The position numbers were made by a program, and so were the translations under genes. A stretch of 64,000 bases of DNA from Agrobacterium tumefaciens (lineage in GTDB: Bacteria > Pseudomonadota > Alphaproteobacteria > Rhizobiales > Rhizobiaceae), in NCBI RefSeq assembly GCF_005221325.1, contig NZ_CP039888.1, positions 124,001 to 188,000 of the forward strand. The letters are read 5' to 3'. Every line of letters starts with the position of its first letter. Position 1 is the first letter of the stretch. A model generated the notes under the pieces. That model saw only the letters and a program-made list of their open reading frames with translations, did not search any database and had not been told where the DNA came from. This document shows positions 44,342 to 52,599 of this stretch, one piece after another.

Positions 44342-44678
44342 GGCGACCGCCTGAACTGGTACCAGACCGTAGACGATCCGAACCATGCGCAGATCCCGTC
44401 ATCGAGGGATAGTCCGGTACAGGAGAAGCGATAGAGAGTGGAGCGCCAAGGTCGTCCGCCCTTGGCGCTCCTACACCGGGACCTCTCATTGCCCCCTCAG
44501 GAGAAGGAGAAACCGAGGGAGCCGAGATCGACGGCGATGCTTTTTTTCCGTTGCTGGCGAACGGCGAGGTAAAGTCGGAAGCCAGCGCAGCGGGCGCGCT
44601 TGCCGATATCCGCCGCCGTTTCCACCTGTTTTCCTTTTGCGGCTTGCCGCCCTGATCGGCGCCAGCCATGATAGTCAA
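44331..44678 (-). CDS. Small hypothetical protein
   Basis: 115 residues, Ser/Pro/Gly-rich and likely disordered. It is called because its ends overlap its neighbours in the coupled gene chain (44675-44678 and 44331-44341). No domain recognised; could be a non-coding frame. Confidence 0.4.
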   Translation of the reverse strand: MTIMAGADQGGKPQKENRWKRRRISASAPAALASDFTSPFASNGKKASPSISAPSVSPSPEGAMRGPGVGAPRADDLGAPLSIASPVPDYPSMTGSAHGSDRLRSGTSSGGRHER

Positions 44679-44827
44679 CCCCGCCGAGAAACAGCCTTGC
44701 TGACGAGCGATGTCAGCTTGGCGGTTTTTTTCGGCTGCGTTTCATCGCTGCTTTTTTCCGTGTTGCGATGATGGTTGGCGACAATCTTGCGTAGCTTGTC
44801 GCGGCCTTTCTTTTCAGCTTCAGGCAT
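44675..44827 (-). CDS. Very small basic protein
   Basis: 50 residues, Lys/Arg-rich (EAEKKGRDKLRKIVANHHRN). Included since its start overlaps the end of the 44820-45209 gene and its stop overlaps the next start. No family recognised. Confidence 0.4.
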   Translation of the reverse strand: MPEAEKKGRDKLRKIVANHHRNTEKSSDETQPKKTAKLTSLVSKAVSRRG

Positions 44828-45209
44828 CCTGTTGATCCTTTGTGTTAGCGCCCATTTTTGAGAACAGAGACCGTGACGCCTCCGGCCCAAGTGTGGTTTG
44901 AAAGAGAATGTGGCGGAGGAACGGTACGCTTTCAGCGCCGAGACTGGCGGCCTCGAAAGCCTTCAAAATCCCTTCGCACCGAAACCGGAACCGCTCTAAC
45001 GCGACATCGACGGCAGACGACAGTTCGGCCGCTCCGGGGTGTCTGGCCGCCAGATCGACAACGCAGGCGCTGCGGTCCCGTCGCTGGTCACTCAGGACGG
45101 CGAGCAGGCGATCCAGTTCCGAACTCCGCTCTGCCGCCTCCTGTCGAACGCCACGAGCGCGGCATTCGTCGAGGTATGTCCGTCTCGGCGTGAAGGTGAT
45201 GACCGTCAT
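44820..45209 (-). CDS. Hypothetical phage-type protein
   Basis: 129 residues, helical (RTYLDECRARGVRQEAAERSSELDRLLAVLSDQRRDRSA). No family assigned. Coupled by a 4-base overlap to the gene upstream. Confidence 0.6.
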   Translation of the reverse strand: MTVITFTPRRTYLDECRARGVRQEAAERSSELDRLLAVLSDQRRDRSACVVDLAARHPGAAELSSAVDVALERFRFRCEGILKAFEAASLGAESVPFLRHILFQTTLGPEASRSLFSKMGANTKDQQDA

Positions 45210-45736
45210 GGCAGCGCGTCCTGATGGGCGAGAACTGCACGGGGGTCGGCGTCGGCGCGGCGATTGACCGTAATGCCGGATGTTTCCGCCTCGCGAATGA
45301 GTGCTTCTTCCGAAAGCTCGGCGTTCAACAAGGATTGATCCAGGTCGGCAAGCCGCTTGGCGCGCTCCGCGTCCGTCAGGCCTTTTTCGCTCTGATAGAT
45401 TTCCGATATTTCCTGCTTCATGGCGCTCGCCAGAACGTCACCCTGATAGGCAACCAGCGCGTCCGCCAACACGTCAAAACCGGGCAAGCGCCAGCGGCCG
45501 GGATCGGTTGCGAAGCGCGACGGGCTGGGGGCGCGCTCCATCGCATGGGTGACGGCGCTGGAAACCCACATTTCGGCGCGGCGATGCGCCGTCGCTTCAT
45601 CGACTGGCATGCGCTCAATCGCATCGCGCTCCGCCTTCAGGTCTTCGACCTGTGACCTGATGTTCTCGAGGCCTTGCGAGAACGCTGCGAAAACGGAGCG
45701 TACGCCAGCCAGTGCGTTTGCCGGTTTATCGGCCAT
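45206..45736 (-). CDS. Hypothetical phage-type protein
   Basis: 176 residues with coiled-coil-like segments (LENIRSQVEDLKAERDAIERM). Start ATG 45736; an earlier frame to 45814 is unsupported. Member of the coupled leftward chain of element 1. No family recognised. Confidence 0.6.
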   Translation of the reverse strand: MADKPANALAGVRSVFAAFSQGLENIRSQVEDLKAERDAIERMPVDEATAHRRAEMWVSSAVTHAMERAPSPSRFATDPGRWRLPGFDVLADALVAYQGDVLASAMKQEISEIYQSEKGLTDAERAKRLADLDQSLLNAELSEEALIREAETSGITVNRRADADPRAVLAHQDALP

Positions 45737-46085
45737 ATGGATCAACTCCCATGAAATTCGCGCAGTTGGTGAAAAGCTCTCCGATCGACTGGCGGCGCTC
45801 ACTGAGCGGCTCAAGCTCCGCTCTCATCTGGGTTATCTTCGCGTCGATCTGCCGTATTTGAGCCTCAAGCGCCTGCTTTTTCCGCGCCAACTCGTCGCCG
45901 TCGATCCGCAGGATGTTCTGGGAAGCATCGTGCAACATGCGGGCGATATCGGCTTGGAGGCGACCTTTCGCGGCGGCCATATCGCGGATTTTTTCCGAGA
46001 GATCGTTGCAACTCGAAAAAATGGCGTCGCGCTGCGCACGGATAACCTCAAGCCTGCCGGGGTCTATCGTGGGTGATGAAGTCAT
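45726..46085 (-). CDS. Hypothetical coiled-coil protein
   Basis: 119 residues, mostly helical and coiled-coil (ARKKQALEAQIRQIDAKITQMRAELEPL). AAAGGAG precedes the ATG at 46085 with good spacing. Overlaps the next gene by 11 bases. Function unknown. Confidence 0.6.
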   Translation of the reverse strand: MTSSPTIDPGRLEVIRAQRDAIFSSCNDLSEKIRDMAAAKGRLQADIARMLHDASQNILRIDGDELARKKQALEAQIRQIDAKITQMRAELEPLSERRQSIGELFTNCANFMGVDPYGR

Positions 46086-46131
46086 TCGTCGGTCTCCTTT
46101 GGTCGTCACGCTGTCACGCATGTTCGGAAAT

Positions 46132-46611
46132 TCAAAACGCACTTGAATTTCCGGAATGAAGAATTTGAGCCAGCCGCCGTTCGCCGGGGATGCAATCGCC
46201 GGAGCGGAGGATTTTCCACCAGGTGGCTGCAGGCTCGGCAGCAGGTGCGTCGAAAGATTTGCTTTCGCGGGGCCATCTGTCCGACTGGTAGCGCTTCGCA
46301 GATGCCGCCATCATTTTCGCGGCGGCTGGCGGCGGCAGCTTCGACCATTCCGGCACGGCGGCCCATAGGCCAAGCAAGCGGCGGTCGCGCCGGCCCAGTT
46401 CAAGCTTGCGAACCGGCGATGTCCCGCCCCATGTCTTGAGGCCAAGCTCGGCATACAGCGAGGTTTTGAAACCGCTGGCGATGCTGGCATTGAGCGCCTC
46501 CATCAGGAGGATACGGCTTCGCTCCGGGATGCGCCGGCCACCCATGAGGTGTTCCACGAGATCGAAGATAGCCTGCAAGGCGGGATCGGTTGAGCGCTTC
46601 TTGTCAGCCAT
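46132..46611 (-). CDS. Hypothetical phage-type protein
   Basis: 159 residues (DPALQAIFDLVEHLMGGRRIPERSRILLMEALNASI). Basic and helical, no domain recognised. Its promoter side (46612-46889) holds an iteron-like repeat array. Confidence 0.55.
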   Translation of the reverse strand: MADKKRSTDPALQAIFDLVEHLMGGRRIPERSRILLMEALNASIASGFKTSLYAELGLKTWGGTSPVRKLELGRRDRRLLGLWAAVPEWSKLPPPAAAKMMAASAKRYQSDRWPRESKSFDAPAAEPAATWWKILRSGDCIPGERRLAQILHSGNSSAF

Positions 46612-46727
46612 GGAAGACGCCCCCGAAACCGCGAAAGCGATTTGGAACAGGTGTTCCATTTTCAGGCCGCAGCGGCAATTCAGCTACCGAAACGCACCCG
46701 CCGTTTCCGGCTGCAACCAATGCGTTT

Positions 46728-46778
46728 GCGTTAACCGCAGGCGTTAACCAAGCGTCAACCCTGACAACCCTGACAACC
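46728..46778. repeat. Iteron-like direct repeat array
   Basis: GCGTTAACC at 46728-46736 and 46741-46749, GCGTCAACC at 46752-46760, then CTGACAACC at 46761-46769 and 46770-46778. The five units are 9 bases long at 9-13-base spacing. The array lies in the 278-base gap between two leftward genes, just beyond the replication-type HTH protein. It may be an origin or regulatory iteron. Confidence 0.55.
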
Positions 46779-46889
46779 CAATTTTTCGACCTGTTTGACT
46801 GGCGCTTTTCCGGGGTCGTCCCGCCCCGCAGAGGGTCAAATCCGGGTACGGTCCCTACACCCAGGGGGTTGGGTCGGTGGCCTTTTCGG

Positions 46890-47375
46890 TCACACTTCGC
46901 CATCGTCCTCACCCTCCTTTTCGAGGTGAAGATGACAGAGCGTGCGAAACCATTGCCATTGCTTATCGCTCAGGTGGAACTTGCCCTTCGAAGCCTTTGC
47001 TAACGCCAGAACGTTTTCGACAAAGTCTCGCTGCTTGTCCGTCAATCCGCCGCCTTCCAGCAACAGGCGTCGAGCATCGCCTATGACCTCATCACGCGTT
47101 GGATGCTGGCTTTCAGCAGGACACGGCTCTGGCTCTGGCGGGTCGCGATAGACGATCTTTTCCTGAACCACGACACGCTCGCGATACACGATGACCTCTA
47201 CCGTTGCAGGCGGCTTTGTCAGCGCGGCGGTGAGATCGTGCCATCCCAAACCAGCGCCGCAAAGGGTTCGCCCAATGGCCGAAACCGCCGCTACCACTTC
47301 GCCGGCATGGTTGCTGGATAGCATCGGCAACAGCTTCCCGAGCTTTTTCACTGTTTTCTGATCGATATCGCCCAT
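46890..47375 (-). CDS. Conserved-type hypothetical phage/island protein
   Basis: 161 residues. Starts MGDIDQKTVKKLGKLLPMLSSNHAGEVVAAVSAIGRTLCGAGLGWHDL, a pattern I know from rhizobial prophages and islands next to a replication HTH protein; the C-terminal part has TDKQRDFVENVLALAKASKGKFHLSDKQWQWF. Function unknown. Start ATG 47375. Confidence 0.65.
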   Translation of the reverse strand: MGDIDQKTVKKLGKLLPMLSSNHAGEVVAAVSAIGRTLCGAGLGWHDLTAALTKPPATVEVIVYRERVVVQEKIVYRDPPEPEPCPAESQHPTRDEVIGDARRLLLEGGGLTDKQRDFVENVLALAKASKGKFHLSDKQWQWFRTLCHLHLEKEGEDDGEV

Positions 47376-47395
47376 CGGTTCCCGGTATCCCGATT

Positions 47396-48136
47396 TCAGC
47401 CGTACGCCGCCGAGGCGGTTGAGCCTTTCCACCCCCATCCCCGAGTTGTGGGTTTGTCTCTCGGCTCATCAGGCTGGTCATTCCGGTTCGATGGGTGGCA
47501 AGGGTGGCCCTCATACTCCCTCTCAAAAGCCGTTTTTTCCGGTTTGTCGTTCTCAAAGAGAGAGGTTTTAACTTGAGTCCATGAAGTGCGTAATTTTTTG
47601 AACCCTATCTTCATGGCAAGCCACTTCATCCAGCTAAAGGAAATCACCTTGATGACGTTCGTCAGGCTCTTTCCAAACTGGCGGCGCCGCTCCTTCACGG
47701 AAATATGCCCGAGTTCCTTCGAGCCTCCCTTGCGAAGCGCGTTCTGAACGGTTGTACGGCTCACACCGGCTATGCTGGCGATTTCATCCAGGCACATTTC
47801 GCAGCGGTTGCCGTGCCGCTTACATTCTTCGGCAATGACGGCCAGCGCCGCGCCCTCGCCGGCGGAATAGTGTTCCCGGATCTCGGGCGGCATATTGGAC
47901 GGCCCGCTTATCCGGCGCTTTCTGGCGCGCCGCTCACGGCTCTTGTCGGTTGACATGCGCTGACGCCGAGCTTTCTTGACGACGCTCTCTGCCGCCCCGC
48001 TGGCCGTCTGCTTCTCGTAAGCCTTTGTTGCGGGTCTGGTGGCCTTACCGTTGGCGAAATAATCGTCATGGGATCGAGCGGAGCGGGAAACGATACGACT
48101 GCGAAGCAGCGCGGATGATGGCCTGTATTCCGTCAT
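47396..48136 (-). CDS. HTH protein, replication-initiator-like
   Basis: 246 residues. Basic N-terminal segment (RRARKRRISGPSNMPPEIREHYSAGEGAALAVIAEECKRHG) followed by a helix-turn-helix (CLDEIASIAGVSRTTVQNALRKGG) and EERRR-like KERRRQFGKSLTNVIKVISFSWMKWL. This resembles HTH proteins found in alphaproteobacterial islands near replication functions. Assignment as initiator is inference. Start overlaps the stop of the gene upstream. Confidence 0.55.
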   Translation of the reverse strand: MTEYRPSSALLRSRIVSRSARSHDDYFANGKATRPATKAYEKQTASGAAESVVKKARRQRMSTDKSRERRARKRRISGPSNMPPEIREHYSAGEGAALAVIAEECKRHGNRCEMCLDEIASIAGVSRTTVQNALRKGGSKELGHISVKERRRQFGKSLTNVIKVISFSWMKWLAMKIGFKKLRTSWTQVKTSLFENDKPEKTAFEREYEGHPCHPSNRNDQPDEPRDKPTTRGWGWKGSTASAAYG

Positions 48137-48426
48137 TCACTCGCTCCCGGCTTTGAGAGCGAATGAGCAAGCTTCGCCGCCTCGGCGGCTTCCATGACCG
48201 TCAGGGCGAAGCGTCGGCGGATTGTGACGACTGGATGAGAGACCAAAGGATTGCGGCAAAGCCACATGGCTGCCTCGCGAACGCGGGGCTCAATGGCTCG
48301 CAATGAGTTTGACAAGTCGCCGCTAAGTGATTGACTTTCAAACGCGGGTTTGACGGAAATTTTTTCGTAAGGCTTTGTTTTTGGCGCTTCACGCGGGGAT
48401 TGAAAATCCGCGTGTCGGTGGTTCAA
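48133..48426 (-). CDS. Hypothetical protein, start unclear
   Basis: Up to 97 residues. The first codons of the open frame read out of the att repeat (the reverse of tRNA sequence), so the true start is probably downstream, within the VREAAMWLCRNPLVSHPVVTIRRRF part. Coupled (4-base overlap) to the HTH gene. The C-terminal part resembles short DUF-type island proteins, not assigned. Confidence 0.4.
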   Translation of the reverse strand: MNHRHADFQSPREAPKTKPYEKISVKPAFESQSLSGDLSNSLRAIEPRVREAAMWLCRNPLVSHPVVTIRRRFALTVMEAAEAAKLAHSLSKPGASE

Positions 48427-48446
48427 ATCCGCCTCCGGGCACCATT
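48397..48446. repeat. Attachment-site repeat, right copy (element 1 / element 2 junction)
   Basis: 50 bases identical to 35848-35897, including the tRNA-Phe anticodon loop, T-arm and CCA. There is no D-arm or 5' acceptor, so it is not a functional tRNA. It ends element 1 and is the left att of element 2. A third copy is expected beyond the window. Confidence 0.93.
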
Positions 48447-48544
48447 ACAATTTTCCAGCATTGTTTTTATTGTGTTTTTCTCCTCTGTTTGACCAGAGTT
48501 TAAACATCACCCCGAAAAGCTGGACACTTTTGTTCCTGTTTCGA

Positions 48545-49633
48545 TCATTCTTCTTCAGGCTCGACCGTGTCCTGCATCAACTCCACGGCGCTCTTTGCAA
48601 GCACCTTCTGACGTGCTGCCCTAGTGTAACGCGTGACCTCCTTCGAGGTTGTATGTCCGGTTATGGACATGATCTGGTGTTCGCTCGCGCCGCGATCGGC
48701 GAGCCGCGCGGCCGCTGCCTTACGCAGGCCGTGGGCGCTGCAATGCGTCAAGTCTGCCTCGTTACACCGCTTCCTGAACCAGTTACCAAAGCCATTAGAC
48801 GTGAACGGCTTTTTGAATTCGGTAACCAGAAGCGTCATTTCCCCGCACGGTCCGGCGTCGATCGCCTTCTGCAAATGTGGATGGATGGGCATCTCCAGTT
48901 TCCGAGGCTTGCTATTCCTGCCCTTAAACTGGGTGAAGCGCAGCCAGCCCTTACTGATGTGCTGCTTTCCAAACAGAATAATATCGCTGCGGCGCTGGCT
49001 GGTGTATAGCATCAAGGTCAGCGCCAGATAGGCCTTTGTGCCGATCGGGTGACGCGCCTCGAACTGCTCGACCTCCTCCGGCGTCCATGAATGGAAACCC
49101 TCCGATCCCGTCTTGAAATAGGGTATGTCGCGGGCCGGGTTGGTGGCGCAGATCTCGACGGCTGGCATAATCGCCCAGTTAAAAACAGCGCGTAGCGCCT
49201 TCAGGCGTCCGTTGGCCGACTCCGGCACGTCTGCTTTCCTGTCCCTCAGAACGCGCACGGCCTTGGCGTTGAACGACGACAGAGGGACATCTTCGAAAAG
49301 CTTTGATGATTCTGGCTTGATCGGTTCGGCCCAGATGCTTTCAATGATCAGTTTGCGAACATATTGTGTTCGCTTGTCGAGCTGCTTGTATTCGGCGCTC
49401 TGGAAATATTGCTCGCACAGCCAGCGCAGCGTTCCTTTTACGGAGAGCTTGGGGCCGGTCCTGTCTTCCTTCATTTTCCCGTTCAGTGCGTCATAGTAGG
49501 CGGCATTGAACTCATCGCTGCCCGGTACGCCTGGCAGCCTTATTTTTTTCTGGCCCTTGCGGCGAAAGTAAAAACGAAGAACGCCGTCGGTGTTGTCCTC
49601 GACGACGTACTTTTTGCTGAATTTTTTCGGCAT
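48545..49633 (-). CDS. Tyrosine-type site-specific integrase (element 2)
   Basis: 362 residues. Core-binding domain followed by the catalytic domain with Arg I in LYTSQRRSDIILFGKQHI, box II CSAHGLRKAAAARL (HxxR) and MSITGHTTSKEVTRYTRAA, which contains the GH and the nucleophilic Tyr. It lies 98 bases from the att repeat, as expected. It is a different sequence from the element 1 integrase. Its start directly abuts the excisionase stop (TAAATG). Confidence 0.9.
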   Translation of the reverse strand: MPKKFSKKYVVEDNTDGVLRFYFRRKGQKKIRLPGVPGSDEFNAAYYDALNGKMKEDRTGPKLSVKGTLRWLCEQYFQSAEYKQLDKRTQYVRKLIIESIWAEPIKPESSKLFEDVPLSSFNAKAVRVLRDRKADVPESANGRLKALRAVFNWAIMPAVEICATNPARDIPYFKTGSEGFHSWTPEEVEQFEARHPIGTKAYLALTLMLYTSQRRSDIILFGKQHISKGWLRFTQFKGRNSKPRKLEMPIHPHLQKAIDAGPCGEMTLLVTEFKKPFTSNGFGNWFRKRCNEADLTHCSAHGLRKAAAARLADRGASEHQIMSITGHTTSKEVTRYTRAARQKVLAKSAVELMQDTVEPEEE

Positions 49634-49888
49634 TTACGCGAAATCCCACTCCTCGTTATCATCATCCTCGCCACCCGGAAGCCTCGCGAATGCTTTTTCC
49701 AGCGACCGCCGGTCCCAGATATTGCGGCTATTGGCTCGCTTGGGTTTCGGCATTCTGCCATCAGCCACCATTTCGTCAAATAGGGATACTGAGACGCCGA
49801 TATAGGCGGCGGCCTGTTCCCGGTTGAGGCCAAGGATTGATGGCAGTGGGCAGGCCGTAACCCGCTCCGTTCTTCCGGAGGTATTCAT
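49634..49888 (-). CDS. Excisionase/HTH protein (element 2)
   Basis: 84 residues. HTH of the MerR/excisionase type (LGLNREQAAAYIGVSVSLFDEMVADGRMPKPKRAN) with an acidic tail. It is upstream of and abuts the integrase, so it probably sets excision direction and operon control. Start overlaps the preceding gene by 4 bases. Confidence 0.75.
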   Translation of the reverse strand: MNTSGRTERVTACPLPSILGLNREQAAAYIGVSVSLFDEMVADGRMPKPKRANSRNIWDRRSLEKAFARLPGGEDDDNEEWDFA

Positions 49889-50568
49889 CTAGAAAGCCTC
49901 CGCTTTGGGTGCTGCGCCGCATACGCCATGAATGCGTTCGCATCGCCATTACAGCAGGTATAGCCCGCCTCGGGCGGCCCGATCTTATGGAGCTGATCCA
50001 TCCGAAAATGAGCCGGCCCGATCTTCATGCCGGGAAAATTGAAGGCAATGATAACCTGCCCTCGATGCCAACCCCCGTTCTCGCCCTCTGTGACATAGGC
50101 GTGATGTCCGCGAGACGCTTCCTTATCCTCGACGAATTCAACGTCCGGGAACCGGCCTGCGACGATGCGCTTGAAATCCTCGATCGCTGACAGCTCCTGG
50201 GCCTTTCGGCGCAAGTCGTGTCGCATCTTTTTCCATTTGCACCGGGGTGAGCAGTAGACAGCACCGCTGACCTTGCCGCAGATGCCGTTGACCGGCAGTC
50301 TGTGTTCATAGGGCAGGTCGGAATCGACGGTAATGCCACAACCAACGCATTCGAAGTGCCACCCATATTCTACGGCTACCTTGGCTGGAACGCCTGTTGC
50401 TGCATATTGGTCGGCCCATGGTGCACGCCGGCACTGCACGCCGCCGAGCTCGCCCTCGGCGTACTCATTCGCGCCCCACTTGGCAGCATAGATCGATTTT
50501 TCAGCGAAATAGATATCGCCGGTCATCTCGTATTTTTCGAGTACCGCGTACGCCTTCAAAATCGTCAT
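49885..50568 (-). CDS. Hypothetical protein with Cys-rich zinc-binding-like motif
   Basis: 227 residues. A CVGC...(about 30)...CSPRC arrangement (FECVGCGITVDSDLPYEHRLP, then VYCSPRCKWKKMRH) suggests a zinc-ribbon or MYM-like site. C-terminal part contains GHHAYVTEGENGGWHRGQVIIAFNFPGM. ATG 50568 is preceded by GGAG; a longer start at 50580 exists. Family not recognised. Confidence 0.6.
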   Translation of the reverse strand: MTILKAYAVLEKYEMTGDIYFAEKSIYAAKWGANEYAEGELGGVQCRRAPWADQYAATGVPAKVAVEYGWHFECVGCGITVDSDLPYEHRLPVNGICGKVSGAVYCSPRCKWKKMRHDLRRKAQELSAIEDFKRIVAGRFPDVEFVEDKEASRGHHAYVTEGENGGWHRGQVIIAFNFPGMKIGPAHFRMDQLHKIGPPEAGYTCCNGDANAFMAYAAQHPKRRLSR

Positions 50569-51074
50569 GGCGCACTCCAAGGAATTAGAGGCGTAGCGTA
50601 GGCCACCATCAACGGATGACGAGGTTGGCCGTCATTCGCTGTACCCCAGCACATCGGCTTCGCTCCAGCCTGATCCAGAACACCGACGACCGAGCGCCAT
50701 CTCGTGCGAAGAGCCTTTGGCAGCTTGGCCGCCGGACCCCATGCCACGATGTGAATATCCGCACCCTGTATCGCCCTCGCGATATGCGCGTCATTCTCTG
50801 GTCCAACCGGATCAGCGGCGCGGGCCAATGCCTTCACATCCTTGTTTACGAGCGCGCACAAATTCCAGACAATGACCTTGCTGACGCCGAGGCGAAACGC
50901 AAAGCCATCCACCTTCGTCATTGTGGAATCATTCTTCTCCTCGTCCGCATCAGATGGATTGACCATGCCAAGCGAAATGACGGGGCCGGATCGACCGTAG
51001 TCGTGTTCAAGCAGGTAGCGATAAAGACCGCAATCGGAGAAGATGGCGCGTCGCGTCGTCAATAGGTCGCTCAC
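50565..51074 (-). CDS. DUF1643 domain protein
   Basis: 169 residues, GTG start. RYLLEHDYGRSGPVISLGMVNPSDADEEKNDSTMTKVDGFAFRLG and HIVAWGPAAKLP are the DUF1643 signature. Common in phages and islands, function unknown. Coupled to the genes on both sides by 4-base overlaps. Confidence 0.8.
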   Translation of the reverse strand: MSDLLTTRRAIFSDCGLYRYLLEHDYGRSGPVISLGMVNPSDADEEKNDSTMTKVDGFAFRLGVSKVIVWNLCALVNKDVKALARAADPVGPENDAHIARAIQGADIHIVAWGPAAKLPKALRTRWRSVVGVLDQAGAKPMCWGTANDGQPRHPLMVAYATPLIPWSAP

Positions 51075-52015
51075 AGGCCACCCTCCTGCTTTGCGGGTGC
51101 TGCGGCGCGCATAACGCGGTCTAGTTCCGCAGCGATGAGCGCCCCAGCCTTCTCAAGATCGCGTTGACGGCTGGTTGGCTTCCAGAAATCGCGAGACCAA
51201 GGCCATGCGCCTGGTGCGTCATCTAGTTCGCCGCTATTATGAAGGGCGTAGCAAGCCGCAGCTTCCAGCAGTTCGCCGTTCGTATATTTGTCGTCATGCT
51301 CGGGAGACCAGCCTTCTTTTTCAATCTGGCGGGCGCGCTCGGCTGCGATGGCCTTTATCGCGGGGCTCCCAACCACGTCCTGCACTTGTGCGGAGAGGGC
51401 GAGGCGTAGCATTTCAGCGCATTCTTTGAATGCTTTATTTCGGGCGCTCCAATTCGGACCGAAGCCATTCCCTTCTTCGACGGCATCCTTTTGCTTGCTG
51501 TGCAGGATTGCCAAAACGCGCTCAAAGCCCCGCTTTTCATTTTCGCTTTGAGGCGTCAGAGCAGCCCAAGCCGTGCGGAACTGGTTGTAAAAGTGGTCTC
51601 GTTCTCTGGCCGTTTCGTTTAGTCTATCCCGCAGAGACGCAATCTCGTCACCTTCGTATAATTTTTCTGTGCAGCCAACTGCTCCCGCAGAGCCCGAGAA
51701 ACGCTTGTCCTGTGGATGAGGCATGAACTCAACAGGATCGACTGGGCTTTCGCCTTCCAGATCCCACCAGTATCCATTCTTGTCATCAGTCCAGACGGCC
51801 TCGTAAATCCGGCCATCTTCATCCCGCACCCAGTAGCGCTCGGAGAGCCTGAGCATCACGCCGACCTCTGAAAAATCCTGAACGTCGGTTATCGAGCGAT
51901 CGGCCTGGGAAATCGGAAGCCATCTAACCCCAAGCTCTTTTTGAGCCTGAAGTTTTCCTTCTTCAAAACCGGTTCGACGTGCGGCTTTCCTGCGATGCAA
52001 ATGAGATTTCGTCAC
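51071..52015 (-). CDS. Hypothetical phage protein with C-terminal AERxRQ domain
   Basis: 314 residues, GTG start. N-terminal part is unassigned (LPISQADRSITDVQDFSEVGVMLRL). Residues about 225-305 hold a domain frequent in phage proteins (AIAAERARQIEKEGWSPEHDDKYTNGELLEAAACYALHN ... WPWSRDFWKP). Function unknown. Coupled to the HD-domain gene. Confidence 0.65.
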   Translation of the reverse strand: MTKSHLHRRKAARRTGFEEGKLQAQKELGVRWLPISQADRSITDVQDFSEVGVMLRLSERYWVRDEDGRIYEAVWTDDKNGYWWDLEGESPVDPVEFMPHPQDKRFSGSAGAVGCTEKLYEGDEIASLRDRLNETARERDHFYNQFRTAWAALTPQSENEKRGFERVLAILHSKQKDAVEEGNGFGPNWSARNKAFKECAEMLRLALSAQVQDVVGSPAIKAIAAERARQIEKEGWSPEHDDKYTNGELLEAAACYALHNSGELDDAPGAWPWSRDFWKPTSRQRDLEKAGALIAAELDRVMRAAAPAKQEGGL

Positions 52016-52599
52016 TGGCCGCTCCTCCGCAAGTGATGATATGTTTCAAGGAAGGCCTCGGCAGCGCCGTGCGGATCTTCCCAAGGGAAGATTTCGGCCT
52101 CAAATGGTCTGCGGCCCTCGACCGTTCCCCACGTCTCACCATTGCTTGGCATCAGGTCACGCTGCTCTGTCGCCAGCATGCATAGATCCAGATGCTTGAT
52201 GTAATTATGGGAAGGTGTCTTAACCCTGAAGAGGGAAAGGCCAGCAGCCTCGCAGCGCTTCTCAACTGCCTTGTAGTCAGGGCATTTGGATTTCAGAGGC
52301 GAACTCATGTCGCCACAGGTCGCCTCGCCAACCTCGTGCATCAGCGCCGCCATCTTGCTTCCCGGCTCAGCGTAACCAGCCATGATGATGCAGTGCTGGG
52401 CAACGGAGTAATAAACCCGCTTGCCTGTGCGGCGACTGACACACTGGCCGGAGAAGCGCGACTGAAAGGCGAGACCATAGGCCACATCCTCAATCGTCAA
52501 CTCGGATCCTTCCGGGTTGTCGAAGTCGAAATAGGTGCCGGATCCGAGAAGAATGGTCGGGCCGATGATGCGATGGATAGGTGCAGACTGTTCTGTCAT
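52012..52599 (-). CDS. HD-domain (YfbR-like) phosphohydrolase
   Basis: 195 residues. Phage-type HD metal-dependent hydrolase: RVYYSVAQHCIIMAGY and AALMHEVGEATCGDM carry the metal ligands with HE in place of HD, and KHLDLCMLATEQRDLM is conserved. Probably a nucleotide phosphohydrolase, as in other phages. ATG 52599 overlaps the DnaN stop by one base (TGATG). Confidence 0.75.
   Translation of the reverse strand: MTEQSAPIHRIIGPTILLGSGTYFDFDNPEGSELTIEDVAYGLAFQSRFSGQCVSRRTGKRVYYSVAQHCIIMAGYAEPGSKMAALMHEVGEATCGDMSSPLKSKCPDYKAVEKRCEAAGLSLFRVKTPSHNYIKHLDLCMLATEQRDLMPSNGETWGTVEGRRPFEAEIFPWEDPHGAAEAFLETYHHLRRSGQ

Larger units (their letters stand above)
35898..48446. mobile_element. Integrative element 1 (phage satellite or reduced prophage)
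   Basis: 12.5 kb between two 50-bp tRNA-Phe att repeats. Contents in order: integrase, AlpA-like excisionase, divergent Arc-type regulators, an accessory zone of small exported or membrane proteins and a MazF-like toxin, then a leftward block ending in a Nu1-like small terminase and a tail-fibre protein. No large terminase, portal, capsid, protease or tail genes are present. The accessory zone (38.1-42.2 kb) is visibly more A+T-rich than the flanks. Size and gene content fit a phage-inducible-island type satellite; a deleted prophage is the alternative. Confidence 0.75.

Noticed and set aside
48397..48446. Second tRNA-Phe gene
   Set aside because: Only the 3' part of the tRNA is present; the 5' acceptor and D-arm are missing. 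It is an attachment-site copy.
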